A stretch of DNA of 6,487 nucleotides from Clostridia bacterium (lineage in GTDB: Bacteria; Bacillota; Sulfobacillia; SLMV01): NCBI GenBank assembly GCA_003554565.1, contig PWGR01000098.1, positions 1 through 6,487 of the forward strand, read 5' to 3'. Of this stretch, positions 1 through 6,365 are shown in pieces; position 1 is the first letter of the stretch; each line of letters begins with the position of its first letter. Position numbers and translations under genes: made by a program. The notes beneath the pieces were generated by a model. That model searched no databases, was not told the DNA's origin, and saw only the letters and a program-made list of their open reading frames with translations.

Positions 1-136
1 GAGCCGGTATCTCACATACATCAGTAATCTCGCTGACCGCATCCTCGTACCCCTCCTGCACAAAATCGATGATCTGCTGGATGTGGGGACGGTGGGCAAT
101 CTCCTGTATCGTCTGCTTCCACTTCATGTTTGACAT
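1..136 (-). CDS. N-terminal fragment of a probable M20/M28-type metallopeptidase (runs off the window)
   Basis: An open frame reads leftward from 136 to the window edge, giving 45 codons with no stop. The visible protein begins MSNMKWKQTIQEIAH and ends with DVCEIPA. A helical leader followed by (L/I/V)CEIPAP is the usual N terminus of M20/M28-type zinc peptidases, where it precedes a Phe-Glu-Glu stretch. The next codon starts with C, which would allow the expected Pro. The metal-binding residues lie outside the window, so activity and subfamily cannot be judged. Two in-frame ATGs compete, at 136 and 127. The GGAG at 140-143 is 3 bases from the first and 12 from the second, so neither spacing is ideal. 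The gene starts 19 bases after the transporter stop and is probably in the same transcript. The coding call is fairly safe; the family call rests on a short motif. Confidence 0.6.
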   Translation of the reverse strand, partial: MSNMKWKQTIQEIAHRPHIQQIIDFVQEGYEDAVSEITDVCEIPA

Positions 137-155
137 TCACTCCTCTCTAACCGCA

Positions 156-1388
156 TCACTCGCTGTTACCTCCCATACTTCCGGTTGATTCAACCGAAAA
201 CCTGCGGTACTCGCGCAGGTGCCATAAGGCCACAAATAGACCCGCACCGGTCAGAGCCGCCGCGGCGGCATGTGCGCCAACCGCACCGAGGACATCCAGG
301 GACATACCTCCTATAAGGGCTCCGATGGCTATAGTGAAACTGCGGCACATCTCCTTGACCCCCATGATCTTTCCCATGTCGTACACGCGGCCCAGCTCGA
401 CGGCGATGGCCTCAGCAGAGGGAACTGACAGACCAAAGCTGGTCCCGATCAGCATGGATATCAGCACCAGGTGATAGGGGGCCTGGCTGTACGGGACCAG
501 CAGGAAACCTATAGGCGCCAGAAGCGCCGCGCTGATAGCCAGCCATTTCCGGTTGTACCGGTCAGCCAGCGACCCACCCTTCTTCTGCAGCAGCGCGGCA
601 ACTAACCCGCGGGAGGTTACTGCCAGGCCCACCTGCGCACTGGTGGCTCCCAGAAACAGCTGCCCGAAAAGCGGGAGCAGGGAGGAGAAGACGCCGTGCC
701 CGATGCCGACAGATGAGCGGATGAGCACCATGCCCCGAACCAGCTCGTGGCGCAGGAGCTGGACTGACTGCAGGGCCATCTGCAGAGAGGATGGGCGCAC
801 CGCGCCAGCGGGGATATCTGCCTTCTGTTCGGGCACAAAAGCTAAAACGCAGGTAAACGCTATGGCATTGAGGATGGTCATGGCATAAAACGGGGTGTGA
901 AACCCGAAAACATCGGCCAGCAAACCACCGACGAGGGGGCCGGCGGCAAAACCAGCGAAAAAGCCGGTGTTGATCATACCCATCACCGCGCCCTCCTTGG
1001 CCCGGGGACTCAGTTGTCCCGCGTATGCCCGGGCGACCGGGCTGATCATGGCAGAGAATACTCCCTGCATCGCACGCAGGAAAAACAGGTGATGCACGGT
1101 GGAGGCCTGCACAAATCCAATCGAGACAACCATGTATCCCAGCAAACCACCGGCCATTATTCTCTTCTTTCCGCGATAATCTGATAAAGATCCAAAAACC
1201 AGCATCAACAAGGCACGTACGAAGGGGTTGGCACCGAAGATTGCACCTATCCACGTCCCTGAGGCCCCGAGGGTCTCAGCATACACCGGCAGGAGCGGCC
1301 CGATGAACCCCACGCCCATGGCCATGCTGAACATGGCCATGACCAGGGACATCAGGCTCTTGCGATAATCAAGCGGCTCGTCATCCAT
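156..1388 (-). CDS. MFS transporter, 12-helix DHA1/multidrug-type
   Basis: The 410-residue protein is hydrophobic throughout, with about 12 predicted membrane segments split by a central hydrophilic loop near residues 186-218. The usual MFS length is about 400. The loop between helices 2 and 3 carries motif A, GSLSDYRGKKR (residues 66-76). A degenerate repeat, GGSLADRYNRK, sits at 271-281 in the second half, as expected from the duplicated six-helix fold. Helix 5 carries GFAAGPLVGG (about 146-155), matching motif C of proton-coupled drug antiporters. These features place it in the inner membrane as a secondary transporter, most like the DHA1 drug/metabolite efflux group. The direction and substrate are not shown. 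The ATG at 1388 is supported by GGAG at 1396-1399 with 7 bases of spacing. It follows four amidohydrolase genes, so it may carry their substrate or export a product; an unrelated efflux role is also possible. The gene looks intact. Confidence 0.93.
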   Translation of the reverse strand: MDDEPLDYRKSLMSLVMAMFSMAMGVGFIGPLLPVYAETLGASGTWIGAIFGANPFVRALLMLVFGSLSDYRGKKRIMAGGLLGYMVVSIGFVQASTVHHLFFLRAMQGVFSAMISPVARAYAGQLSPRAKEGAVMGMINTGFFAGFAAGPLVGGLLADVFGFHTPFYAMTILNAIAFTCVLAFVPEQKADIPAGAVRPSSLQMALQSVQLLRHELVRGMVLIRSSVGIGHGVFSSLLPLFGQLFLGATSAQVGLAVTSRGLVAALLQKKGGSLADRYNRKWLAISAALLAPIGFLLVPYSQAPYHLVLISMLIGTSFGLSVPSAEAIAVELGRVYDMGKIMGVKEMCRSFTIAIGALIGGMSLDVLGAVGAHAAAAALTGAGLFVALWHLREYRRFSVESTGSMGGNSE

Positions 1389-1395
1389 GTCAACA

Positions 1396-1399
1396 CTCC
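1396..1399 (-). promoter_or_regulatory. Ribosome-binding site of the MFS transporter
   Basis: GGAG lies 7 bases before the ATG at 1388 on the minus strand. It gives the transporter its own initiation site despite the longer gap from the preceding gene. Confidence 0.75.
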
Positions 1400-1435
1400 A
1401 GTTCTACATTATTTGCTGCCACGATATGGTGCACC

Positions 1436-1471
1436 CCGGGCTACGCCGCCGGTAAGCGGGGCGTCGCCCGG
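1436..1471 (-). promoter_or_regulatory. Strong GC-rich hairpin between amidohydrolase 4 and the transporter gene
   Basis: Positions 1436-1447 and 1460-1471 form inverted arms of 12 bases with one mismatch (CCGGGCTACGCC against GGCGTCGCCCGG on the plus strand), enclosing a 12-base loop. Almost the whole stem is G-C. It lies in the 122-base gap between the stop at 1511 and the transporter start at 1388. No T-run follows on either strand, so it is not a canonical intrinsic terminator. It could be an mRNA-stabilising or processing element that sets different expression for the enzyme block and the transporter, a partial terminator, or a REP-like element. The fold is read directly; the role is inferred. 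Confidence 0.6.
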
Positions 1472-1510
1472 CACATGAGTTCGGAGACAGTAGATGCGGC
1501 TGCTCCCTAC

Positions 1511-2671
1511 CTACAGGTCGGGGGCCTCGTAGGTCACCTCGCCTTCGATGATCACGGCTTCAGGGCGGCTCCGGCCATCCAGGGGATCGCCGTTCCATAT
1601 CACGACATCAGCGTCCTTACCGGCCTCCAGTGAACCGAGGCGATCGCCGAGGCCGATATGCTCGGCTGCACTCAGGGTTACCGACCGAAGCGCAGCGTCG
1701 GCGGGTACACCGTGCGCTGACAAAACCCCGGCCAACATGTGCAGATAAAGCCCGCGCACCACCGGATGATCGGTGGTCAGGCAGTATCTCGCCCCGGCAC
1801 CCTCCAGCGCTGCAGGAGTATCGTAGCCCACGCCCTCCAGCTCCACCTTGGACTCGGAGGACATGCACGGGCCAACGGCACAAGATACTCCCTCTCTGGC
1901 CAGAAGACCCGCAATCTTTTTTCCCTGGGTAGTGTGCTCGATGGTGTAGTCAAGATCAAATTCCCCGGCGATTCTTGTGGCGGTGACGATATCATCCGCC
2001 CTGTGCGCGTGGATTCTCAGAGGTATCCTCCCGCGCACCACCGGGATGAGTGCCTCGAGGCGGGCATCGTACTTCGCATCATCGCCGTCATCTGCTCTGT
2101 TGTCCGCGTATTCTGCGGCGCGGCGCAGCCACTCGCGCATTATCGCAGCCGAGCCCATGCGGGTCTTGGGAGCTCGCTCATTCTGCTTGCCGTGGGCATT
2201 CTTCGGGTTTTCGCCCAGAGCCGCTTTCATGCCACCGTTCTCTCGCAGGACCAGGTCATCCACCACTTTTGCCCGGCGGGTCTTGATGATTACACCCGTG
2301 CCACCCAGCACGTTTGCGCTTCCGGGAAGCACGAGAGCCGTGGTGATACCCCCGAGCGCAAAATCGGAGAATCCTTCGTCCTGCGGGTTGAGACCATCAA
2401 TGGCCCGCACATGGGAGGTTACGGGATCTGTCGTCTCGTTCACATCGGAGTCACCGAAGCCGAATCCGGCGCTGATCATACCCACGTGAGCGTGCGGCTC
2501 CACCAGACCGGGTGTCACGGGACAGCCACCAGCATCGATTACCTCCGCCCCCGGGGGAACCTGGACACCTGAGCCGACGGCCCGGATCTCACCGTCCTCT
2601 ATCAGGACAGTCCCATCACGGATGACCGCTTCCGCTGCGGGATGGACCTCCGCATTGGTAACAGCTAACAT
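1511..2671 (-). CDS. Amidohydrolase 4 of the cluster (imidazolonepropionase-like, COG1228-type)
   Basis: The 386-residue protein has the layout of a metal-dependent amidohydrolase: a small N-terminal beta-sandwich part, a TIM-barrel core, and a C-terminal GKDADVVIWNGDPLD segment returning to the sandwich. Likely metal and catalytic residues are H60 and H62 (EPHAHVG), H221/H223 (RIHAHRADDI), H246 (TIEHTTQG) and D301 (TTDHPV). The family block GMKAALGENPK lies at 148-158 and TRMG at 170-173. A very acidic stretch (ADDGDDAKYDAR) occupies about 193-204. The ATG at 2671 is preferred over an in-frame ATG at 2710 because MLAVTNAEVH aligns with the N termini of copies 1 and 3, and because 2710 would overlap the previous gene by 32 bases. 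It starts 7 bases after copy 3. The exact substrate is unknown; cyclic amides, N-substituted amino acids or dipeptides fit the broader family. Confidence 0.93.
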   Translation of the reverse strand: MLAVTNAEVHPAAEAVIRDGTVLIEDGEIRAVGSGVQVPPGAEVIDAGGCPVTPGLVEPHAHVGMISAGFGFGDSDVNETTDPVTSHVRAIDGLNPQDEGFSDFALGGITTALVLPGSANVLGGTGVIIKTRRAKVVDDLVLRENGGMKAALGENPKNAHGKQNERAPKTRMGSAAIMREWLRRAAEYADNRADDGDDAKYDARLEALIPVVRGRIPLRIHAHRADDIVTATRIAGEFDLDYTIEHTTQGKKIAGLLAREGVSCAVGPCMSSESKVELEGVGYDTPAALEGAGARYCLTTDHPVVRGLYLHMLAGVLSAHGVPADAALRSVTLSAAEHIGLGDRLGSLEAGKDADVVIWNGDPLDGRSRPEAVIIEGEVTYEAPDL

Positions 2672-2675
2672 GGAT

Positions 2676-2686
2676 CCCTCACTCCC
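2676..2686 (-). promoter_or_regulatory. Ribosome-binding site of amidohydrolase 4, overlapping the stop codon of amidohydrolase 3
   Basis: The minus strand reads GGGAGTGAGGG, followed by ATCC and the ATG at 2671. The TGA stop of the preceding gene (2679-2681) lies inside this purine-rich stretch. Either GGGAG (10 bases away) or GAGGG (4 bases away) can serve. The overlap suggests translational coupling and decides for the start at 2671. Confidence 0.7.
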
Positions 2687-3836
2687 TCTCGAAGACAATT
2701 TCGCCATCAATTATGGTACAGTCAGCAAAGGTCCTTGCGTCGAGAGGATCTCCGGACCAGATAACCAGGTCGGCATCCTTGCCGGGAACGAGAGACCCCA
2801 TGCGACAGTCAAGCCCCATGTGCTCCGCGGCCGAGAGTGTAACGGTTCGCAGGGCCTCCTCCGGCGGCACACCCCAACTGGAGAGAATGCCCGCAGCAGC
2901 CCGCAGGTTTCGCCCATGCACCACGGGGTGGTCATTGGTCAGACAGAACCGGACTCCATGCTCAAACAGGGCAACTGCTGAGGCAAATCCGTTGCCCCGC
3001 ATCTCCACCTTTGCCTCGAACACCAGGCTGGGGCCGACTGCACAGAACACGTCGTGCTCGGCGAGATATTCGGGAATCTTGCTTGCCTGGGTGGCATGCT
3101 CGATGGTGTAGTCAATATCGAATTCGCCGGCAATGCGCATGGCAGTGGCAATGTCATCGGCACGGTGACAGTGAATTCTCAGCGGTATCTCTTTATCGAT
3201 TACGTTCTTCAATGCCTCGAGCTTCGCATCAAATTTGCCTCCGCCCTCATCACCTTCCGACTCTTTCTTTTCTGCGTAATCCTTCGCCTTCTGCAGCCAC
3301 TGGCGCAGGGTCGCAGCATTGCCCATGCGTGTCGAGGGTCCCTTCTTGGAACCGTAGACTCGCTTCGGGTTCTCACCGAGGGCTGCCTTCATCCCGCTGG
3401 GTTCGAGGACCACCATCTGTTCGATAATATCGGCCTCCCGGCATTTTACGGCAAACTGCTGCCCGCCTATTATGTTGGCGCTGCCCGGCGTGATCTGGGC
3501 AGCAGTGACTCCGGCCGCACGAAAGGCGGAAAACGCCTTGTCTTCCGGGTTAGCCCCATCCACCGCACGCATGTGGGGAGTTACTGGATCTGTAGCCTCA
3601 TTGCCATCGCTGCCTTCCCAGCCCAGTCCTTCCTCGCTCACGCCGGCATGACAGTGAGCCTCGATAATTCCCGGCGTAACGTCCCGGCCATCTGCGTCAA
3701 TAATTTCCGTCCCGTCCGGGATCTGCACATCCTCAGCAACCGCGGCAATTCTGCCCTCATCATCTATCAGAACAGTTCCATCGACCACACCGCCTCCGGT
3801 GACGGTGTGCAGGCGAGCATTAATCACTGCTAGCAA
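2679..3836 (-). CDS. Amidohydrolase 3 of the cluster (imidazolonepropionase-like), probable TTG start
   Basis: This paralogue is 385 residues long if started at the TTG at 3836. That start gives MLAVINARLHTV, which lines up with MLAIVNAEIHTV of copy 1. A GTG at 3851 would add five residues but has no fitting ribosome-binding site, since the G-rich site lies inside the extension. Expected metal and catalytic residues are H61/H63 (EAHCHAG), H222/H224 (RIHCHRADDI), H247 (TIEHATQ) and D302 (TNDHPVV). GMKAALGENPK is at 148-158 and TRMG at 169-172. The linker near 187-203 is rich in Lys, Glu and Gly. The C-terminal part has SAAEHMG and GKDADLVIWSGDPLD. It lies 16 bases after copy 2. Intact, cytoplasmic (no signal peptide), substrate unknown. 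Confidence 0.92.
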   Translation of the reverse strand: MLAVINARLHTVTGGGVVDGTVLIDDEGRIAAVAEDVQIPDGTEIIDADGRDVTPGIIEAHCHAGVSEEGLGWEGSDGNEATDPVTPHMRAVDGANPEDKAFSAFRAAGVTAAQITPGSANIIGGQQFAVKCREADIIEQMVVLEPSGMKAALGENPKRVYGSKKGPSTRMGNAATLRQWLQKAKDYAEKKESEGDEGGGKFDAKLEALKNVIDKEIPLRIHCHRADDIATAMRIAGEFDIDYTIEHATQASKIPEYLAEHDVFCAVGPSLVFEAKVEMRGNGFASAVALFEHGVRFCLTNDHPVVHGRNLRAAAGILSSWGVPPEEALRTVTLSAAEHMGLDCRMGSLVPGKDADLVIWSGDPLDARTFADCTIIDGEIVFERE

Positions 3837-3842
3837 TACGAA

Positions 3843-3849
3843 CACCCCC
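3843..3849 (-). promoter_or_regulatory. Ribosome-binding site that selects the TTG start of amidohydrolase 3
   Basis: GGGGGTG on the minus strand ends 6 bases before the TTG at 3836 (8 bases from the last G of the G5 run). It can pair with the anti-Shine-Dalgarno sequence, using a wobble pair at one position. It lies between the stop of copy 2 and the TTG, and overlaps the alternative GTG at 3851, which argues against that GTG. Confidence 0.65.
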
Positions 3850-3852
3850 ACT

Positions 3853-5010
3853 TCAGTATTCTGGACGCGAGTACACGCGCTGTCCGTCTACATAAGTCTC
3901 CAGCACCGGGGCCCGGTAGCTGAACGGTTCTCCCTGCAGTACAATGAAGTCTGCATCCTTGCCAGTCGTCAGCGAGCCAACCCGGTCACATATCCCGATG
4001 GATTCCGCCGGCGTCAGCGTCATTGCCCGCAGCGTTGCCTCAAACGGCATCCCGTGCTTGTGCGTCACCCCGCCGTAGGCCATGAAGTAGCGGGAGTCCA
4101 AAAACGGGTGATCAGTGACCAAACAGACCCGGACTCCGGCCTGATGCAGCAGGGCGGGGTTTTCATCAGTCGAGTAGGCCAGTTCCACTTTGCCCCGGCT
4201 GGATAGGCCGGGGCCGACGTGAGCCCAGACCTCCCTTTCGGCAAGAAATTCAGCAATCAGATAGCCCTCCGTACAGTGCTCAATGCTGTAAGGTACGTCC
4301 AGCTGCTCACACAGGCGTACCGCGGTGATTATGTCGTCACTGCGGTGAGCATGAACGCGAAATGGAATCTCTCCGCGGAGCACGCGGCAGGCATTTTCCA
4401 AACCCAGGTCCACATCGGGGACCGCGTCGTCGTCAACCCTCTGCCTCATGTACTGCTTCGCCCGGGCGAAGTACTCGCGAATAAGTGATGCAGTACCCAT
4501 TCTGGTAAACGGCGCCTGCTTCCGGGCCTGCCCGTGCGCTCTCTTCGGGTTCTGCCCCAGCGCACCCTTCAGCCCGGTGGGCGACCGGACGACCATCTCA
4601 TCGATCACCTTACCGTGTGTCTTGCAGGCAAAGCTGAGACCACCGATGGGGTTTGCCGAACCCGGCGGAACCTGCACAGTCGTTATGCCACCCTCACGAC
4701 AGCTGGCCAGGGCGGTCTGATCGGGATTAGCGGCATCGAGGGCATCGGCTGCGGCGGTCACCGGGTCAGGTCCCTCGTTACCATCTGCCGACGGCGAACC
4801 CTCTCCGTCGCCCCAGATCCCGGCGTGACTGTGGGCATCCACCAGGCCGGGCAGGACCACCCTGCCTCTCAGATCGGTAACCTCGACCCCCTCGGGTACC
4901 CGCACATCTCTGCCTATATCCTCTATTTTCCCGTCGCGTACCAACATGACGCCATCATCGAATGCAGGGCCGTCGACGGGGTGAAAGCGAGCTCCAAAAA
5001 ATGCGCGCAT
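3853..5010 (-). CDS. Amidohydrolase 2 of the cluster, the most divergent paralogue
   Basis: The protein has 385 residues with the same architecture as its neighbours. Metal-site candidates are intact: H60/H62 (DAHSHAG), H220/H222 (RVHAHRSDDI), H245 (SIEHCTEG) and D300 (VTDHPF). The signature block reads GLKGALGQNPKR (146-157), so the Glu present in the other three copies (GEN) is Gln here. Near the C terminus, AESIGI replaces AEHIG/AEHMG. The N terminus MRAFFGARFHPVDG also departs from the shared MLAVxNA pattern, and the C-terminal segment reads GKDADFIVLQGEPFS rather than IWSGDPLD. Open frame and active-site residues suggest a functional enzyme with altered specificity, not a decaying copy. 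The ATG at 5010 lies 6 bases after the stop of copy 1. Reaction and substrate are not known. Confidence 0.93.
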   Translation of the reverse strand: MRAFFGARFHPVDGPAFDDGVMLVRDGKIEDIGRDVRVPEGVEVTDLRGRVVLPGLVDAHSHAGIWGDGEGSPSADGNEGPDPVTAAADALDAANPDQTALASCREGGITTVQVPPGSANPIGGLSFACKTHGKVIDEMVVRSPTGLKGALGQNPKRAHGQARKQAPFTRMGTASLIREYFARAKQYMRQRVDDDAVPDVDLGLENACRVLRGEIPFRVHAHRSDDIITAVRLCEQLDVPYSIEHCTEGYLIAEFLAEREVWAHVGPGLSSRGKVELAYSTDENPALLHQAGVRVCLVTDHPFLDSRYFMAYGGVTHKHGMPFEATLRAMTLTPAESIGICDRVGSLTTGKDADFIVLQGEPFSYRAPVLETYVDGQRVYSRPEY

Positions 5011-5016
5011 CCTCGA

Positions 5017-6180
5017 TCAACCCTCCCTCTCGTAGACGATCCGGCCATCGATGATCGTGTAGTCAGAAAACGTGGTGTAATCCAGCGGATCCCCGGACCA
5101 GATGACCACATCGGCGTCCTTGCCCACTTCGAGCGACCCGACGCGATCTTCAATGCCGATATGTTCTGCGGCAGAAAGGGTGATGGAACGCAGGGCCACG
5201 TCGTACTCCATCCCCCAGGAAACCGCGATCCCGGCAGTAAGGGCCAGGTACTGACCGGCTATGACCGGGTGATCTGTGGTGAAGCAGAACCGCACGCCCT
5301 TTCTGCTCAGCTGCACGGGAGTGTGAAAACTGCGATCGCGGTTTTCCACTTTGGTGCCGTACTTGATGGTCGGGCCCACCGCACAGCGCGCATCATTATC
5401 GAGTAAGAAATCGGCAACGTGATCACCTTCGGTAACATGTTCCAGCGTGTACTTCAGATCGTACTCCCTGCACAACCGGACCGCCGTCACAATGTCATCT
5501 GCGCGGTGGCAGTGAACCCGCAGCGGCATCTCCCCGCGCAGGACAGGTATCAGGGCCTCGCACTTCGCATCGTATCCGGGCGGATTCTCATGGTTTTCCT
5601 CCGCCCTGTCCCGGGCCCGCAGGTATTGTCGGGCCTCATCGAGTGCCTCACGTATCATAGCAGCGTTGGCCATTCGGGTCGCAGGAGCCTTGCCGCTCCC
5701 TCCATACGCCCCCTTGGGATTCTCCCCCAGGACAGCCTTCATCCCCGCCGGGTGCTTGACAATCATGTCATCCACTATTTCGCCCCGGCACTTCAGCGCC
5801 ACAGCTGTACCCCCGATGAGATTTCCGCTGCCTGGAGGCACCAGCGTGGAAGTGATCCCGGCTGCGCGAAAATCACCAAATGCGGTATCTTTCGGATTGA
5901 TGGCATCGAGCGCATCCACCTGAGGTGTGATGGGGTCACTCCGCTCATTTGCATCCGAACCCTCCCAGCCCAGCCCCTGCTCATTAATTCCGACGTGCGC
6001 ATGGGCCTCAATTATGCCGGGAGTAACCACTCTGCCGTGGGCATCTATGACATCGAAATCCGCCGGCACGTCCAGATCTTCACCGACGCCGGCAATCCCC
6101 CCATCATCAATGAGCAACGTACCCTCATCGATCACACCGCCCGAGACGGTATGGATCTCGGCATTGACGATTGCGAGCAT
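5017..6180 (-). CDS. Amidohydrolase 1, first gene of the cluster (imidazolonepropionase-like, COG1228-type)
   Basis: The 387-residue protein opens with MLAIVNAEIHTV and has the amidohydrolase pattern. H60 and H62 lie in EAHAHVG after the first barrel strand. H223/H225 lie in RVHCHRADDI, H248 in TLEHVTEG and D303 in TTDHPV. GMKAVLGENPK spans 146-156 and TRM is at 168-170. The C-terminal SAAEHIG and GKDADVVIWSGDPLD segments are typical of the family, where the last sandwich strands follow. By family knowledge it should bind a divalent metal and hydrolyse a C-N bond in a cyclic or linear amide. It is not confidently HutI, since no hut genes accompany it. The ATG at 6180 has an excellent ribosome-binding site. 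The frame is open upstream to 6324, but that extension lacks resemblance to the paralogues. It is the promoter-proximal gene. Confidence 0.94.
   Translation of the reverse strand: MLAIVNAEIHTVSGGVIDEGTLLIDDGGIAGVGEDLDVPADFDVIDAHGRVVTPGIIEAHAHVGINEQGLGWEGSDANERSDPITPQVDALDAINPKDTAFGDFRAAGITSTLVPPGSGNLIGGTAVALKCRGEIVDDMIVKHPAGMKAVLGENPKGAYGGSGKAPATRMANAAMIREALDEARQYLRARDRAEENHENPPGYDAKCEALIPVLRGEMPLRVHCHRADDIVTAVRLCREYDLKYTLEHVTEGDHVADFLLDNDARCAVGPTIKYGTKVENRDRSFHTPVQLSRKGVRFCFTTDHPVIAGQYLALTAGIAVSWGMEYDVALRSITLSAAEHIGIEDRVGSLEVGKDADVVIWSGDPLDYTTFSDYTIIDGRIVYEREG
5021..5027 (-). promoter_or_regulatory. Ribosome-binding site of amidohydrolase 2 inside the last codons of amidohydrolase 1
   Basis: GGGAGGG on the minus strand is made by the final Arg-Glu-Gly codons of copy 1 and lies 10 bases before the ATG at 5010. 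A GAGG directly abutting the ATG is too close to act. The layout suggests coupled translation of the two genes. Confidence 0.6.
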
Positions 6181-6181
6181 T

Positions 6182-6192
6182 CCTCCCCCTCC
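6182..6192 (-). promoter_or_regulatory. Ribosome-binding site of amidohydrolase 1
   Basis: The minus strand reads GGAGGGGGAGG just before A and the ATG at 6180. The GGAGG at 6188-6192 is 7 bases from the start codon, close to optimal. It is the strongest ribosome-binding site in the window and supports 6180 over the in-frame upstream ATGs. Confidence 0.85.
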
Positions 6193-6267
6193 ATTCCAGA
6201 TTTGATTGCACTGAGTTACAAACCTCCAATTTCTCGCTCGCAGCTGCATCTCCTGCGCACCAGCAGA

Positions 6268-6307
6268 AGAATGCTTTGGGGCTCGAAGAAAAAGGCGGGA
6301 GCATTCT
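6268..6307 (-). repeat. Inverted repeat in the operon leader
   Basis: AGAATGCT at 6268-6275 is the exact reverse complement of AGCATTCT at 6300-6307, with a 24-base loop. The GC flanks (GCAG near 6263-6266, CTGC at 6306-6309) extend the pairing imperfectly. One arm overlaps the tandem repeat at 6303-6324. On the minus-strand transcript, GCCTTTTT lies inside the loop. The element could be a regulator site or part of an attenuating leader fold; neither is proven. Confidence 0.5.
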
Positions 6308-6324
6308 GCCCAAATTCTGCCCAA
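6303..6324. repeat. Perfect 11-base tandem repeat, two copies
   Basis: ATTCTGCCCAA occurs twice with no gap, at 6303-6313 and 6314-6324. The period is about one turn of the DNA helix, which would place two protein contacts on the same face. It lies between the candidate promoter and the first gene. A regulator-binding site is possible, but so is chance duplication. Confidence 0.6.
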
Positions 6325-6365
6325 CAGATTACGACAATCCCTGGGAGCACTGGGGCCCCCACTGT

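Noticed and set aside
562..1254. Minus-strand open frame of 230 codons inside the transporter gene
   Set aside because: It is a shifted frame of the MFS gene. Its product is Arg/Pro/Cys-rich and unlike any family, while the overlapping MFS frame has clear motifs.
1436..1471. Intrinsic terminator after amidohydrolase 4
   Set aside because: The stem is strong, but no T-run follows it on either strand, so I list it only as a hairpin of uncertain role.
2672..2710. Upstream ATG at 2710 for amidohydrolase 4
   Set aside because: It would overlap amidohydrolase 3 by 32 bases and add 13 residues not seen in the paralogues; the ATG at 2671 has a good ribosome-binding site.
5017..6180. Calling any of the amidohydrolases HutI (imidazolonepropionase)
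   Set aside because: The fold and metal motifs are shared, but there are no other histidine-degradation genes, four copies are present, and the GMKAALGENPK signature is not one I associate with HutI itself.
6181..6324. Upstream in-frame extension of amidohydrolase 1 from an ATG at 6324
   Set aside because: The extra 48 residues have no counterpart in the three paralogues, and the strong ribosome-binding site at 6182-6192 supports 6180.
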